Of a stretch of DNA of 64,000 bases, positions 50,442-62,618 are shown one piece after another (positions within the stretch are counted from its first letter, which is position 1; every line of letters starts with the position of its first letter). Origin of the DNA: Chrysomallon squamiferum (Eukaryota; Mollusca; Gastropoda; Neomphalida; Peltospiridae); assembly GCA_012295275.1 (NCBI GenBank), contig CM022669.1:7270989-7334988 (forward strand). Reading direction: 5' to 3'. The notes beneath the pieces were generated by a model. It had not been told where the DNA came from and did not search any database. It saw only the letters and a program-made list of their open reading frames with translations. A program made the translations under genes and the position numbers.

Positions 50442-51064
50442 ATAAATACTGAGAGATTTAATCTCTTTACACCGTCTTTCTTTCTTTTTCTTTTTTTAAT
50501 TACGTTTTTTTCTTAAAAAAAAAAAAAAATCTTAATAGCAGAAAAAGCAAATAACCTAGATGTATATAAAAATAAAATAAAAATAATAATAATAAAACAC
50601 TTTTAATTGTTATGTAGTTGAACAAGTGTTACAAATTATAAAGAACAAGACAAAAATAACTGATTGATTTAATAATATGCATCCTTTTGACTTTTGTTCC
50701 AGACTATTGTTTGCTGTTGTTATTTTATTTATATATTGGTTTTGCTTGTTTTAACTTGTTGTTCTGAGTAATTATAAAATTGCTGATTGTTTTTCTCTTT
50801 ACTCCTTACTAATTAACCAATTCATTATTATTATTATTTATTACAGACTGAAGACATCTTATCCGTGATTGCGAATAAGGCTCCTGAACCTGCATTATTA
50901 TTATTATTAATATATTATTTTCGTCGAGTGTCAATATTAAGTTGCTTTTTACCCATTCTTTTCCAAAAATAAGAAATAAAAATAAGAAATAAATAAAATA
51001 AAATGAAAGAAGTTAATTCTCAATGTTTTAATATTTTAATAGTTCATCATTATTGTTTTGAGAA

Positions 51065-51068
<4 letters not shown>

Positions 51069-51155
<87 letters not shown>
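51069..51155. repeat. (CT)n microsatellite
   Basis: About 43 CT units between GT31 copies 2 and 3. Confidence 0.98.
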
Positions 51156-51161
<6 letters not shown>

Positions 51162-51537
51162 TTCAAATGTAACAGGCCCTTTTATTAGAGGAAATTGAAA
51201 ATTCAGCAATTGAGAAAAAATGAAAATGTGCTTCTACAGCTTGATTGCTGAAATTTTATTTAATCAAAGGAATGTCTATTTCATCCTGTATTTGGTGAAG
51301 ATTAGAAGAACTTGATATATTTCAGAAATGGCTATTTACTCAACACCTTCTAAACGAAATGGTCAAAACAGTACAGACATTTAACATAAGTAATAGAAAA
51401 CCTTTATTGAATTTTATTATTTTTGAATTTTATTTTTGTTACTTGCTTTTAACATACAGTTTTAATGGACTGTTGAAAAGGAATAGTATGTTGTAGTAAT
51501 GACAAAAACAACAGAATGGTAACAAAAGCTTATTTTC

Positions 51538-52641
51538 CTACAAACTATCTGCGCACAAAGAGGAATTCTGCTCTATTTTCCAGATAAAATAAAATCGGAT
51601 CCCAAATATTTTCTGAGACGCTATTTTCGTTCCCTTGACGAGGTTACAGGGCGAGGCTGGAACATCTATGTGATACTGTGAGAGGGGCAGAGGAACGTGT
51701 CTGATATTGAGCGTTTTGGCCAGTATGCCGGTAATGTGCACGTCCTCGATGTTTATGTACGGCATGTACTCAGACAGAGCGAGTATCGTCATCGCCGTGT
51801 CTCTCGCCATGAAGTAAATGTTTCCTTTCACATGAGGCGGGTATGTATCCAGAGGATAAGCATCTCGAGAGACGCGGTGTTTCCCTTCCCTGGAGACGCT
51901 AGCAATCCTGAACAGTGGTCCGTAGATGAGGCCGTGCCAGCTTCGCGAGTCGATCACTTTCATGAGCTTTGGAATGTTTATGTACGTGTCTTCGTCGGCT
52001 TTCAGGACATACTTGGTGTTGCTGCAGAACTGCTTAATCCACTTGAAACCCATGAGAACTTTGAGAGTCAGGTTGTAGTACGAGTCCTCGAACTCGGCCA
52101 AAATCATATCTCCGTTCCGTTTGGCTTCCTCGCTGACTGCGGCATTTAGTAAACCACTGCTGTCTAACCCGAGAATAAAGAATACTTTAACCGAAAACGA
52201 CTGGCTGGAACCTGGCCAAGTTCCTTTTTCAGAAACGCTGCCCCACGAACCGCGAATTGCCTCCCTCTGTGTCTTCATTTGGTGTACGGAAAGGACCAGA
52301 ACAACAACTTCGTGTTGCTCGTTAGGGTCGCATCCTTTGGAAGATTCCTTCAGAAACCCGTAATCCAAAGAAAACACTTTTGTTGCTCTCGGTCTGAAGT
52401 ACCATTTGTATTCCTTTATACTGTTGTGTCCATAAAATCTTTGGGAAAATGCTTCAGGTGCAGGCAAAGCGGAGAGGTTTATGGTTTCGTTTCTGTTTAA
52501 TATATATGCCTTGTGGCGGCTCATACTTTCATAGAAGATGTCGTCGGAATGGGAAAAAATGTACATATCTAGCCCGAATAAAACGCCGATACAAAACATC
52601 ACAATGAACATATGCAGTCTTCTGTAGTGACGGGAATTCAT
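51538..52641 (-). CDS. GT31 beta-1,3-glycosyltransferase copy 3 (divergent)
   Basis: A 367-residue member of the same family. N-terminal MNSRHYRRLH, TM at about 11-29, then a catalytic domain with TQREAIRGSWGS, ADEDTY (Asp at 216 and 218), YPPHVKGNIYF and EDVHITGILAK. It is much less similar to copies 1, 2 and 4 than they are to each other, and takes no part in their shared core. The start codon lies 5 bases after a splice acceptor (ttttttcag|). Upstream in-frame codons are translated microsatellite intron. A long open frame on the opposite strand (51697-52149) is a shadow. Confidence 0.9.
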   Translation of the reverse strand: MNSRHYRRLHMFIVMFCIGVLFGLDMYIFSHSDDIFYESMSRHKAYILNRNETINLSALPAPEAFSQRFYGHNSIKEYKWYFRPRATKVFSLDYGFLKESSKGCDPNEQHEVVVLVLSVHQMKTQREAIRGSWGSVSEKGTWPGSSQSFSVKVFFILGLDSSGLLNAAVSEEAKRNGDMILAEFEDSYYNLTLKVLMGFKWIKQFCSNTKYVLKADEDTYINIPKLMKVIDSRSWHGLIYGPLFRIASVSREGKHRVSRDAYPLDTYPPHVKGNIYFMARDTAMTILALSEYMPYINIEDVHITGILAKTLNIRHVPLPLSQYHIDVPASPCNLVKGTKIASQKIFGIRFYFIWKIEQNSSLCADSL

Positions 52642-53459
52642 TGTATCTGAAAAAAAACCATGGTATATTTCATTACTACTGTTTATGTTACTACTACAAC
52701 TACAGTAACTCTTACTTCTACTACTACTACTACTATCACCATCACCACCAACACCACCACTACTAATACGTCTACTGCAACTACTATCTACTACTATTAA
52801 AACTATCACTATTACTATCATTAGTACTTCTATCTCTATTATTACTACTTATTCTTCTACAACTACTGCTACTACATGTACTACGACTGTAGTTGTTAAT
52901 ATTATGCTTCTCTTCACTATTATTATAGCAACAACAAAGATTTATAGGGGAGTAAATTAGTATTTTATTATTCAGCATAAAATGCGAATTATTTACTTAC
53001 TAATTTACAAATTTATTTATTTATTTTTTTATTTTTGTTTACTCCGTTAATTTCATTATTATTTTGACAGCAAAGTATTAAGATAAATTTAAATGTATTT
53101 AATATAATTAGAATGAAGATAAATATATACAATAATACATTTTTATAATAACACCTAAGATGAATATAACAAAAACAATGAAATTTATGGTAATTAAAGT
53201 GAAGATGAATAAATAAAAAAATATATACTGTGATCAACATGCACTATCTCTCACATATATACATGGACACACATATAAACATCATTGACAATGGATATTT
53301 CTAAGAGGTGTTACAAAGTTATGAGGTCAGATCGTTGAATAACCAATGTTTGAGTTAACTGTTTTAAATATTGAGAGCTCACGTATACTTCAGTTGGTCT
53401 AAATGCAACATGTAATAATCGATACGGAAAAAAACATTCGTTCACGGATTATTTGACGG
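52642..53459. other. Intergenic between GT31 copies 3 and 4
   Basis: Trinucleotide (TAC/CTA)n-rich sequence near 52675-52870 upstream of copy 3, then A+T-rich DNA. The copy 4 3' UTR lies at its right end. Confidence 0.6.
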
Positions 53460-54599
53460 TTATTCACACAGAGAATCTTCTTTCACTTTCTCCCATATCT
53501 CGTAAAATGTTTTGACAAAAATCTGCTGAGATGCAGTGAATGATCCTGTAACCAAAGAACAAGGTTTGGCTGTGTGAAAACGCTTGTAGCCTCTCAGCGC
53601 TGTATGTCTGATGTTGTACGGTTTTGCAAGTATCCCAGTTATGTACACATCCTCTACGTTGACGTATGGCATGTACTCTGACAATAGGAGGAGTTTCAAA
53701 ACAATGTCTATGGTAATGATATAGATGTTGCCTTTAACGTGCGGAGGATAGACTTTGGCCGGGTACGATTCAGTCAAAACACTAAATTTACCATCTCTTT
53801 TCACAGCATCGAAATAAAAGAAGGGACCACATATTTTATTATTTAAGTTATTTTTCTCCAGATATTTCACCAGTTTCGGGAGATTAACGTACGTATCCTC
53901 GTCCACCTTCATCACGTACTTGGTTTGACTACAGAATTCTTTCACCCATTTGAAGCCCATAAGAACCTTCCGAGTCAGATTGAAGTACGTGTCGTCAAGA
54001 TCAATCAATACGAGATCTCCTTTCTCTTTAGCCTCTTTGGCCACGGCTGCGTTTAAAGATTCGTTTTTGCTGACGCCGATAATAAAAACTAATTTTGTTG
54101 GGAATTTCTGAGTCAAACCAGGCCACGATCCGTTGATAGAAACGCTTCCCCATGTGTCGCGAATAGCTTGTCTCTGAGACCTCATATGATGTTGTGACAA
54201 GACCAGAACCACGAAAGAATATATTTTATTTGTCGTACATGGTGCGGAAGTGTGTTCTAAAAAAGCGTAGTTCAAAGGAGAAACCTTTACCGATCTTGGC
54301 TTGAAGTAATTTTTAAATTTCAACAAATCACCAAATCCATAAAAATGTTGTACAGAAAATGCCTCAGGCACAGGTAGATTTCGTAATAACCTTATTTCTG
54401 ACGAAACTGTTGTCATTTCGTGGATTTTCAACGTCATTAGGTTTGAATGAGTTTCCAAAACTAGTGAATCTATTGGTGTGTCATCTTGTTTTCTCACTAA
54501 AGTGAAGTAATTAAAAATGAAGAATGCGATGTATACACATACGACTAAAGTGAACACAGTCCTTTTTAGTTTGTCGAAACGGCAACGCAGCCCATACAT
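53460..54599 (-). CDS. GT31 beta-1,3-glycosyltransferase copy 4
   Basis: A 379-residue protein. Cytosolic MYGLRCRFDKLKR, TM at about 14-34, stem, and a GT31 catalytic domain with RQAIRDTWGS, VDEDTY (Asp at 233 and 235), YPPHVKGN and EDVYITGILA. The start lies 15 bases after the acceptor (atttcag|). It is a mosaic. From about residue 110 to 260 it is almost identical at DNA level to copy 1. Around residue 263 it switches to matching copy 2 (VKRDGKFSV, then NIYIITIDIVLKL). Its N-terminal stem also resembles copy 2 more than copy 1. All catalytic motifs are intact. Confidence 0.92.
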   Translation of the reverse strand: MYGLRCRFDKLKRTVFTLVVCVYIAFFIFNYFTLVRKQDDTPIDSLVLETHSNLMTLKIHEMTTVSSEIRLLRNLPVPEAFSVQHFYGFGDLLKFKNYFKPRSVKVSPLNYAFLEHTSAPCTTNKIYSFVVLVLSQHHMRSQRQAIRDTWGSVSINGSWPGLTQKFPTKLVFIIGVSKNESLNAAVAKEAKEKGDLVLIDLDDTYFNLTRKVLMGFKWVKEFCSQTKYVMKVDEDTYVNLPKLVKYLEKNNLNNKICGPFFYFDAVKRDGKFSVLTESYPAKVYPPHVKGNIYIITIDIVLKLLLLSEYMPYVNVEDVYITGILAKPYNIRHTALRGYKRFHTAKPCSLVTGSFTASQQIFVKTFYEIWEKVKEDSLCE

Positions 54600-55303
54600 T
54601 ACGTTACATCTGATCTGAAATAATAATAATAATAAGAAGAAGAAGAAGAAGAAGATAACAACAACAACAACAAAAAATAACAACAGTAGGACTAGTTTTA
54701 TTATTACTGTTACTACTACTACTTCCACTGCTACTGCTGCTACTGCTAATAATAATAATAATAATAATATAAGTGTTGATACTGTTACATATTATAAACT
54801 TAAATTTTCAAGAATAAGCAATATTGTATTTAACAATAAAATGTAAATAATAATTTCATGATGTTTTGTAAGTGTGAACGCTGGCCAAAGTCGTTTAACT
54901 TAACTAACTTGAAACAAATTGTTTGATGTTCTTACCTTTACTCCTTTTAACGTGATTTTTCTACGTAGACGTTTTAACATAAACATCTCGATAGACTGAG
55001 ATAATCAACAAAACGTCGTCATAGTTCTTTACGATATTTAAAAATACATATGAATTATAAAGTGAGAAAACAAAATAAAAATAAAATAATAATCTCTAAC
55101 CAGATATACTGGGATTTTGAAATCGTTGGTTCTTTTTATTCTTTTGACGTCACTAGGGTTGATACTGTCCGTTTGAAATGTGATAATTAGAAAGAAATAA
55201 GAAAATATAAACTTACCGTAGAGAAAACAGAAGTTTTCCTTTAACAACGTCACGTCGGATGACGTCATGCCTGCAAAACTGAAAGACCATAAATAACTAA
55301 ATG

Positions 55304-55536
55304 CAGTGGCGTGCAGAGGAATGGTGAAGCCCGGGGCCAACTCCTTGATTGTATGTCCCAAATAATATGAGAAAGGAAGATATTTTCAAAATGAAATATA
55401 AAATAAAAACTTTATTCGATTTAAATATAAATGAACCAAAGTTATTAAGTTATTTTCTCTGATTGAATACCACCCCCCCATTTGGATGCCTGGGACCACC
55501 GCCCCTTCGGCCCCCACCCCCCTCTGCGCGCTACTG
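55304..55536. mobile_element. MITE with CAGTGGCG-type inverted ends and 7-bp target duplication
   Basis: Ends are CAGTGGCGTGCAGAGG and the inverse of CAGTAGCGCGCAGAGG. CTAAATG directly flanks both sides (55297-55303 and 55537-55543). The 233-bp interior has no coding capacity and ends in an unusually C-rich block. CAGTGGCG-type ends are common among animal non-autonomous DNA transposons; the superfamily is uncertain. It sits upstream of GT31 copy 4 and is absent from the equivalent place upstream of copy 1. Confidence 0.75.
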
Positions 55537-56154
55537 CTAAATGTCATTGTAAATAAAAATAAAATATCAGTGTCATACTTTCAGTCGGTTCTTGTTCTTG
55601 TTATTGTGTCTTGATGTATTTAGCTATCTGTCGTAGTCATGTGCATATATATTTGTACATTTATTTATCTACTCTCTCGTTCATTTAGGAGGTATGAAAG
55701 ACAGAAAGTAAAAGAGAGAATGATGATGATGATGATTATGACAGTAATAATAATAATTATAATAAATTTAAGAAATATTAAATGAACATCACGGTTGTTA
55801 TATATCTTATAAATTACTTCCATAAACATTTTAATAATATGAATATAGACATTGATATATATATATATATATATATATTTTAAACTGTACTCACAAATAA
55901 CTTAATCGAATAGCCTAAGATATGCTTTATGACAAATGGTGAATTGTCAATATTAAAACACATTCCGTGACACCCTGTCGATAAACAAATGACGCTGTTT
56001 GTCGTTTCAACAGCTGCAACAGATAAAACAGGTATAGGAAACATGTCAGAGGGCCGCATGCATTTTTATTGTCTTGTCTGAACACGTTGCAAAACAGTTA
56101 AATATTTGTTTAACGTCATATCGACGTTTTATTTTTTGGAGTTAATAATAAATC

Positions 56155-56265
56155 TGTTTGAACAAGAATGATACGAGAGAGGAAACCCGATGTTCTTTTC
56201 AAATAACTGGAAGAGATGTTTTTGTACTGTTTGTATCTTCGCATGGACAGAGCAGCATGTACGTT
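56155..56265 (-). promoter_or_regulatory. Upstream block of GT31 copy 4 shared with copy 1
   Basis: Counterpart of 44655-44768. It lies 1.56 kb from the copy 4 start, against about 0.5 kb in copy 1. The difference includes the 233-bp MITE and other inserted DNA. The neighbouring stretch TGTCGTTTCAACAGCTGCAA (about 55998-56018) likewise matches about 44448-44467. Confidence 0.5.
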
Positions 56266-56763
56266 TACAATAATCAAAATGTATACATGTTGACAAGTAT
56301 TATACAAAATATAATCTTATATACAAAGTGTCGTTCAAAATGTTTTTTTACTCAGAAGTATCATTTAAATTATATTCTCAATTGTACGTATTCATTCATA
56401 ATGCATAGTCATGTATAATTGTTCATTCAAAACGTCTACTTCTTCAAAAAAAAAAAAAAAAAAAAAAAAAATGAAAAATGAAAAAAAAAAAAAAAAAAAA
56501 AGACTTTATATTTTTAAAATGTCCCTGCCACTTTAGTTTTGTATCCTTCTCTTTAAACGCTTATATTTTCATAACTGCCTTCGTACATTTTATAGATTTC
56601 TATACATTTTGTTTCCTTCTTTATTAACATCACTGTTTGTTTATGTATTACGTAATACAGATATACCGTAATATAACGCCAGTCTTGGACCCATAACAAA
56701 TTGATAGATAAAAATATTTTACGCCAAAAGTCTTGGACCTATCTGTTTTAAATAATAATAATA

Positions 56764-56800
<37 letters not shown>

Positions 56801-57038
56801 CGACGACAAATTGATGAGATAAAATGAAAAATGAATATTAGCAATGAGCGAAATAATGGATGGAGGTATACTGGGTGACACTACTTTGAGCGGTTGTATG
56901 CTGGGTATCAGTATATTGATTGGGAGTTTGCTGGTTTGCGAAATAACAAGGCTGGACTGTAAATTATTACAATTAATACGAGACGTGTAACAAAAGCACT
57001 ACAGAAATTATATTACATATTTAATATTAATAATAATA

Positions 57039-57092
57039 AAGTTTAATCTGCAACAGATGTTATCTGCCAACGAACGCAAATGAATCAAATAT
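57039..57092 (-). promoter_or_regulatory. 54-bp conserved block, inverted partner of 45333-45386
   Basis: On the minus strand it reads the same way toward GT31 copy 4 as the partner does toward copy 2, with two mismatches. Confidence 0.6.
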
Positions 57093-57099
57093 GAGATGA

Positions 57100-58138
57100 C
57101 GATTTTTTTATCGATAATTTAAAAATGAAACAGAATACGTGTTTTTTTTTTCTCCCTTTAATTTAAATAATGAAAACGATTAGAACAAAATGGAAAGAAA
57201 CGGAAAAGGATTAAGATTAAAATAGTACCTCAAAATGTTTTAAATTGCATAATATAATATAATCATAATAGTAATTATTATTGAAGTGGTCGAAATAGTA
57301 GTAGAAAGTGCTTCTGTAATTGTAGCAGAAGTAGAAGTGTCTTAGTTCTGAAGGATTTTAAAATAATCAAAATTTACATTAATAATTCCTTAAGTTAAAT
57401 CAACATTATTAAATCTGGATTCGAGAGAGAGAATATTTAAAAATAAATAAATAAAATGAATAAATATTTTAAAATTAAAATAAATAAAATAAAATAAATA
57501 GATAAATGTAATAATGAGAAATACCGCAGTAAAGTAGTAGTAGTTGTAGAGGTAATTAAACAAATATTATTTGTACCAATGATTTTTTTTTTTTTTTAAA
57601 TTCTGATAGGAAATTCATTGTTTGCATACATAATAGTACTGGTTTTAGAAGATGAATGATTTTCGTTTTAACCAAAAAGAATGAAAAATAATTTTTATTT
57701 TTATTTTATTTTTTTTTTATATATATATATATATAAATATAGGGACGGCTGAAAGATCTTTAAAAACGAAATTAAATTATCTGTGCAAAATCTGGTTTCA
57801 AGCACTATAATCAAGGTATGAAAGCAATCATTCAAATAACACGTGATTAATTTGCTTTTTATATGTAAATGTGACCTCTAACACACTGAAAATCGAAAAA
57901 AAAAATTTAACAATAAATAAATAAATAAATAAATAAATACATATAATTTTAATAATAATGTTAATAATAATAAATTAAATTTTCAATGGACTGTTTTTAC
58001 AGAATAACGTGTACATCAGAACTATCTAATATGGAGTTTTGGCAGAGTAACGTGTTGAAAATTAGATTTTTATTTCATATAGTCATCTTTATTATATTAT
58101 TGTTATTTATTATTTTATTTTTATTTTATTTATTTATT

Positions 58139-58174
<36 letters not shown>

Positions 58175-59039
58175 GCGATGTCGGGGTTTTAAACTTCCAA
58201 ATTCAACAATTTTATGTCCCAGTCCTGATTTTTTTAATGATTTACACTTTTAAAGGTAAGGGTGTTTGTTCATATTACCAAACCATGATGTACAGCACCT
58301 TTCCTAACAACTTTTTCAACTTAATCAAACTTTTCAAACTGGATTATTTCTGTGAAAATGCGTGCATAGCAAACTGAAATTATAATTTCTTCTAAGACTA
58401 ATATATTAACTTTTCTAGTTGGCAATGTGTCAGAATCGTCAGAAAAGAATATTCAGTTGAAGTTTGTACCCATTCAATTGGAGAATGCAGGTGCCATTTT
58501 TTCAGGGGAAGCAATTTGTGCCGTTACAAGTTATCGTTCCTGATGATCCATTCTACTATTAATATCGTACATTCATAGGCTGCACATGGTCATCAAATAG
58601 TAAACATTCATAGGCATAAAGTGTAAGATATACGTTTATAGCTCATACGAGTCACAGTCGTACTCATAGGCATAGTTATACACGAGTCATAGACTAAGAC
58701 TGCATGGATAGCATGATTATTACGATTATCATTATGTACGTGGCCGAGTTAAATGGTTTGATACATCCAGATTTAATATTTTATTTTAATTTATGACATC
58801 CAAAGGAAACACAACAACCTTCACTTTTAGTATTTTATTTGAAAACATGTAATGGATTGGCATGTAATGGAAATAATTTTAACCATCAATGTTATCTTGA
58901 TGGAATATCAATTGTGTATTATTTCTATTAAATTACATCATTCCAGCCTGTATGTCAAATAATTTGTAAATAAATCAGTGTATCTGTTTATTAAAATGAG
59001 TATTTTAGTCTTCACTTTATTTCAGAAAATTAAGTCAGC
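57100..59039. other. Intergenic DNA before the PRPF31 relic
   Basis: A+T-rich, with poly-T (58140-58170) and scattered CATAGGC-type short repeats around 58574-58690. No gene recognised. Confidence 0.6.
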
Positions 59040-61263
59040 TTGTCTTCAGCAGATGAATTGCTTGCTGATTTAGAGGAAGGGGGTGAAGATGTTGAACAAG
59101 ATGAAGAAGAGGTCCAGGCTGAGACTGCTGATGTTGAAGAGGTTACCATAGATCTGGATAAACAGTACTCCTCAGTCAGCTCTGTAGGAAAGGTGAGAGA
59201 GTGTAAAGAGGTGAAAACAGTCTGAGCAAAACAGACACATATAAAGATATATTGATTTAACTGTGGCTGTGCTGAAATGAGTGCTATGTTATAAATATGA
59301 CAGATGCAAAAAAGTGTACTTCAGTCTTCACAGGAACATGCAGATGATTTTAGAATTAAAACCTATTTTTAAGATTGTAACGATTTTTTAATGATAATAA
59401 TATTAAATATATTTGACTGATTACTGATTATTTCTTATTTAATCTCCCATTTTGTTTCAGCTGTCACGGACAATGTATGGAAATATTCCAAGACTTGAAG
59501 AAGAGACAGTGGTAGGTTAAGGCACATTGCTTTCTTTAAAACATTATTCTGAAAAGTAAACTGATATTACAGGGTTCATGTTAGGCTAGAAAAATAGGGA
59601 GAAATCACTCTAGACACATTAGGGTAAGGTGACATTTTGTGAAGGTGAAATGAGACAATACAACATAAAAATAAATAACTCTACTTGTATTCATTGATAT
59701 TCTGTTTCTAATAAAACAGGACCTATAACAAAATATTTTAAACACTCATGCCATAAGTGATCACATTATTAGACAAACATTTTACATTATTAGACAAACA
59801 TTTTATTCTTATATTGGTTTGTTTGTAATATACTATCATATAATTCTATAGCCAGATGTCCATGTCAGTTAATTTAAGATTTACAAATAAAAGAAGAGTC
59901 TCAAACCTGCATTTTTAGCTATTCATATTGGTGATTTATTAATAAAATAATTTGACAGAAAAAACAAAACAAAGGAAAATAAAAAGGCAATTTAGAATTT
60001 TACTGTAGGTTAAAAGTAAGGTAAAGTTTAGTACAACAGGGTGAGTTTCTTGCCCATGTTGCCCATTGTGTGAACTGTGTTTTAGTATATTACATTAAAT
60101 ACAAATCAGATAGCTTTAGTCTTTTCATAAAACACAAACAGTTTGGTCATCAAAATTTATAAAAAGAAATTATGCATGAATTTATTTGTTGTTTCTTTTA
60201 CTTTTTCAGTTTCTGGATCTGTTGAGGCTGATCCTGAGTACATGTTGATTGTAACACCTAACAATGTGACTGTAGAGATTGACAGTGAGCTTAGTGAGTT
60301 TGTTAAATCACCAGATAACGATTTGTTTCATACGTGACAAGTAACAAGTTGTCTTCTTCTTTTCATTTCTACCATTAATTGTCATTTCCTGATTTTGTTT
60401 TTATCATTCATTATCAATTTTAGATCTCTGGTTTATTAAAATAACTTTTTTTTTTTTTTTAATTTGATGTGTGATACACTGTAAACACAAGATATTTATC
60501 CACGTTCAGAATAAAAAATTACCCGCAGAGTTGGAGGTATTTTGTTGATAGAATCAGATAATGTATTTAATCGTTTTAAACTGATAGCTGCAGATCAGTA
60601 GAGAAATACTAGATTATCTGTTGATATTTAACATCATGTTTGTAATGTGTGTCTTCTTTCTGTTTTCCACTAATACACAGGGATATACAAGGATTTAGAA
60701 ATAATGCACTGCACATGTTGATGAATTATCTCCCATTTGATGGTTATAAAATCACAGTGTTTGCCTGATCTGTTACCTGAGAAGTACTTACACATTGCTG
60801 AAATTATTGGTGCTTTGTTAACAGACATATATACTACCTCAGTCCCAGCCAATTCAGTTTCTACCTAGTAATTATATAGTTCATCCCATTTATTCTGTTT
60901 GTCATTGTTTTGACTGCTTGTTTCCCCCTTAGGTAGAGAAGAAACACAATCATAGATCAAAGGTCATGATTCGTGCTGGTCCAATTCGGGCAAGAAATTT
61001 TAAAATATGGAATATCAATTTTTAATTTATTATCTTGGGATTAACAGTAAAATCATATTTATAGAATACTGAACTGTATAAAAATTTGATTTACCATTTT
61101 GATGTTAACCACTTTATTTTGGTAATTAATATTATTGTTTTTAAATTTTCTTTTTTTTTTAATGTAATTTACATTTCCTCACTATTTATAACAAATACGT
61201 TATTTTGAAATTTTCCTGTAAGCTTTGTCATCAACTAAATTCCCTTGATTTAAAAACAATAAA

Positions 61264-61302
<39 letters not shown>

Positions 61303-62586
61303 AAAAAGGAAATAAAATGTTTATGATGATAGGAAGGATAAACTTGCTGATTTTGACAAACAAACATAAGCACAGATAAGTTTATGTTTGAACTAATGGT
61401 AAAAGAACTAATCATAGTTAAGCTTTGAATCAAAACTTGTGCTGACTGTGTATTTTGTGATGCATGTTTATCAAATATAATTGTAGGAGGAAAGTCAGGT
61501 TCAAATCCTGATGGTTTATGTTTATTTTACACAACTTATGTTATTCATAAACATAAAAACAAATTCAGTTGATTTCTTTATTAATGTTAAAGGAATTTGA
61601 TAAGTTATATTATGTTTTTAGTTTTATATATATATTTCTTGTAAGGAATTGTGTACATGTGCTAACAAAATAATTAAATTAATTGTCAATGTATTTATTT
61701 ATGTTTTTATAGATAGATAGATAGATATATAGATAGATAGATAGATAGACATAGATATATGCATAGATTATAGATATATTGTTCATTGTGGTTTTTTTCA
61801 GATAGAGCAAGATGCCTATGAGGAAGATCTTGGCTTTGCACTTGGTACTCTGTACAAGTCATCATTTGGGAAAATTCCTGGTCCAGTTGTTCATGCCAAA
61901 ACTAAAGCAAGAATATCAGAAACTTTCCAGGTTTGTTTTCAGAAAATGTGTATATACTGTCTGAGCTATTAAAGCATATTTTAAAAAAAAATTTAACCCC
62001 CTTTTTTTATCAATTTCTCTTAAGGTAGAAATTTAGTTATTTTGGGAAAAGAAAACGATTATGTTTTGTTATACTGACCAAAATAATTGCTAAATAATAA
62101 AGAACCACACTGGTTTAATTTAAGATATCTGTTTTTGTATTTGAGGGATATGTATGTAACCATGTGCAGTATTTAAAATAGCTGATAAGAAAAACTGGCT
62201 TAAGAAAGATAAATCACCACTGGTTAAAAATGACTAAATGGCTAATCTGTTTTACTTTATAAAGATTCATTTATTTAAGAGAAAAATTCCCATATTTATT
62301 ATTGCTATTATTATTATTTTTCTATCAGATAGAGTATTTATCTATGTTAGAAAACAATTTTATCTTGTTACACTAAATTTAAACACTTTACAATAATGTA
62401 GAAACATACTTATTGAATTTATTTTTCCATTTTTGTCAATATCTATATGTGTAATTATGTACAATACATAAAATAACTGATTTAAAAAACTGGGCTTTGT
62501 AAATATAGACCATCATTACTAATTTCTTGACTAAGATGTCTGAATGGTTAATCCAGCTCTTACTTTCTAAAGTTATATTAATGTCT

Positions 62587-62618
<32 letters not shown>

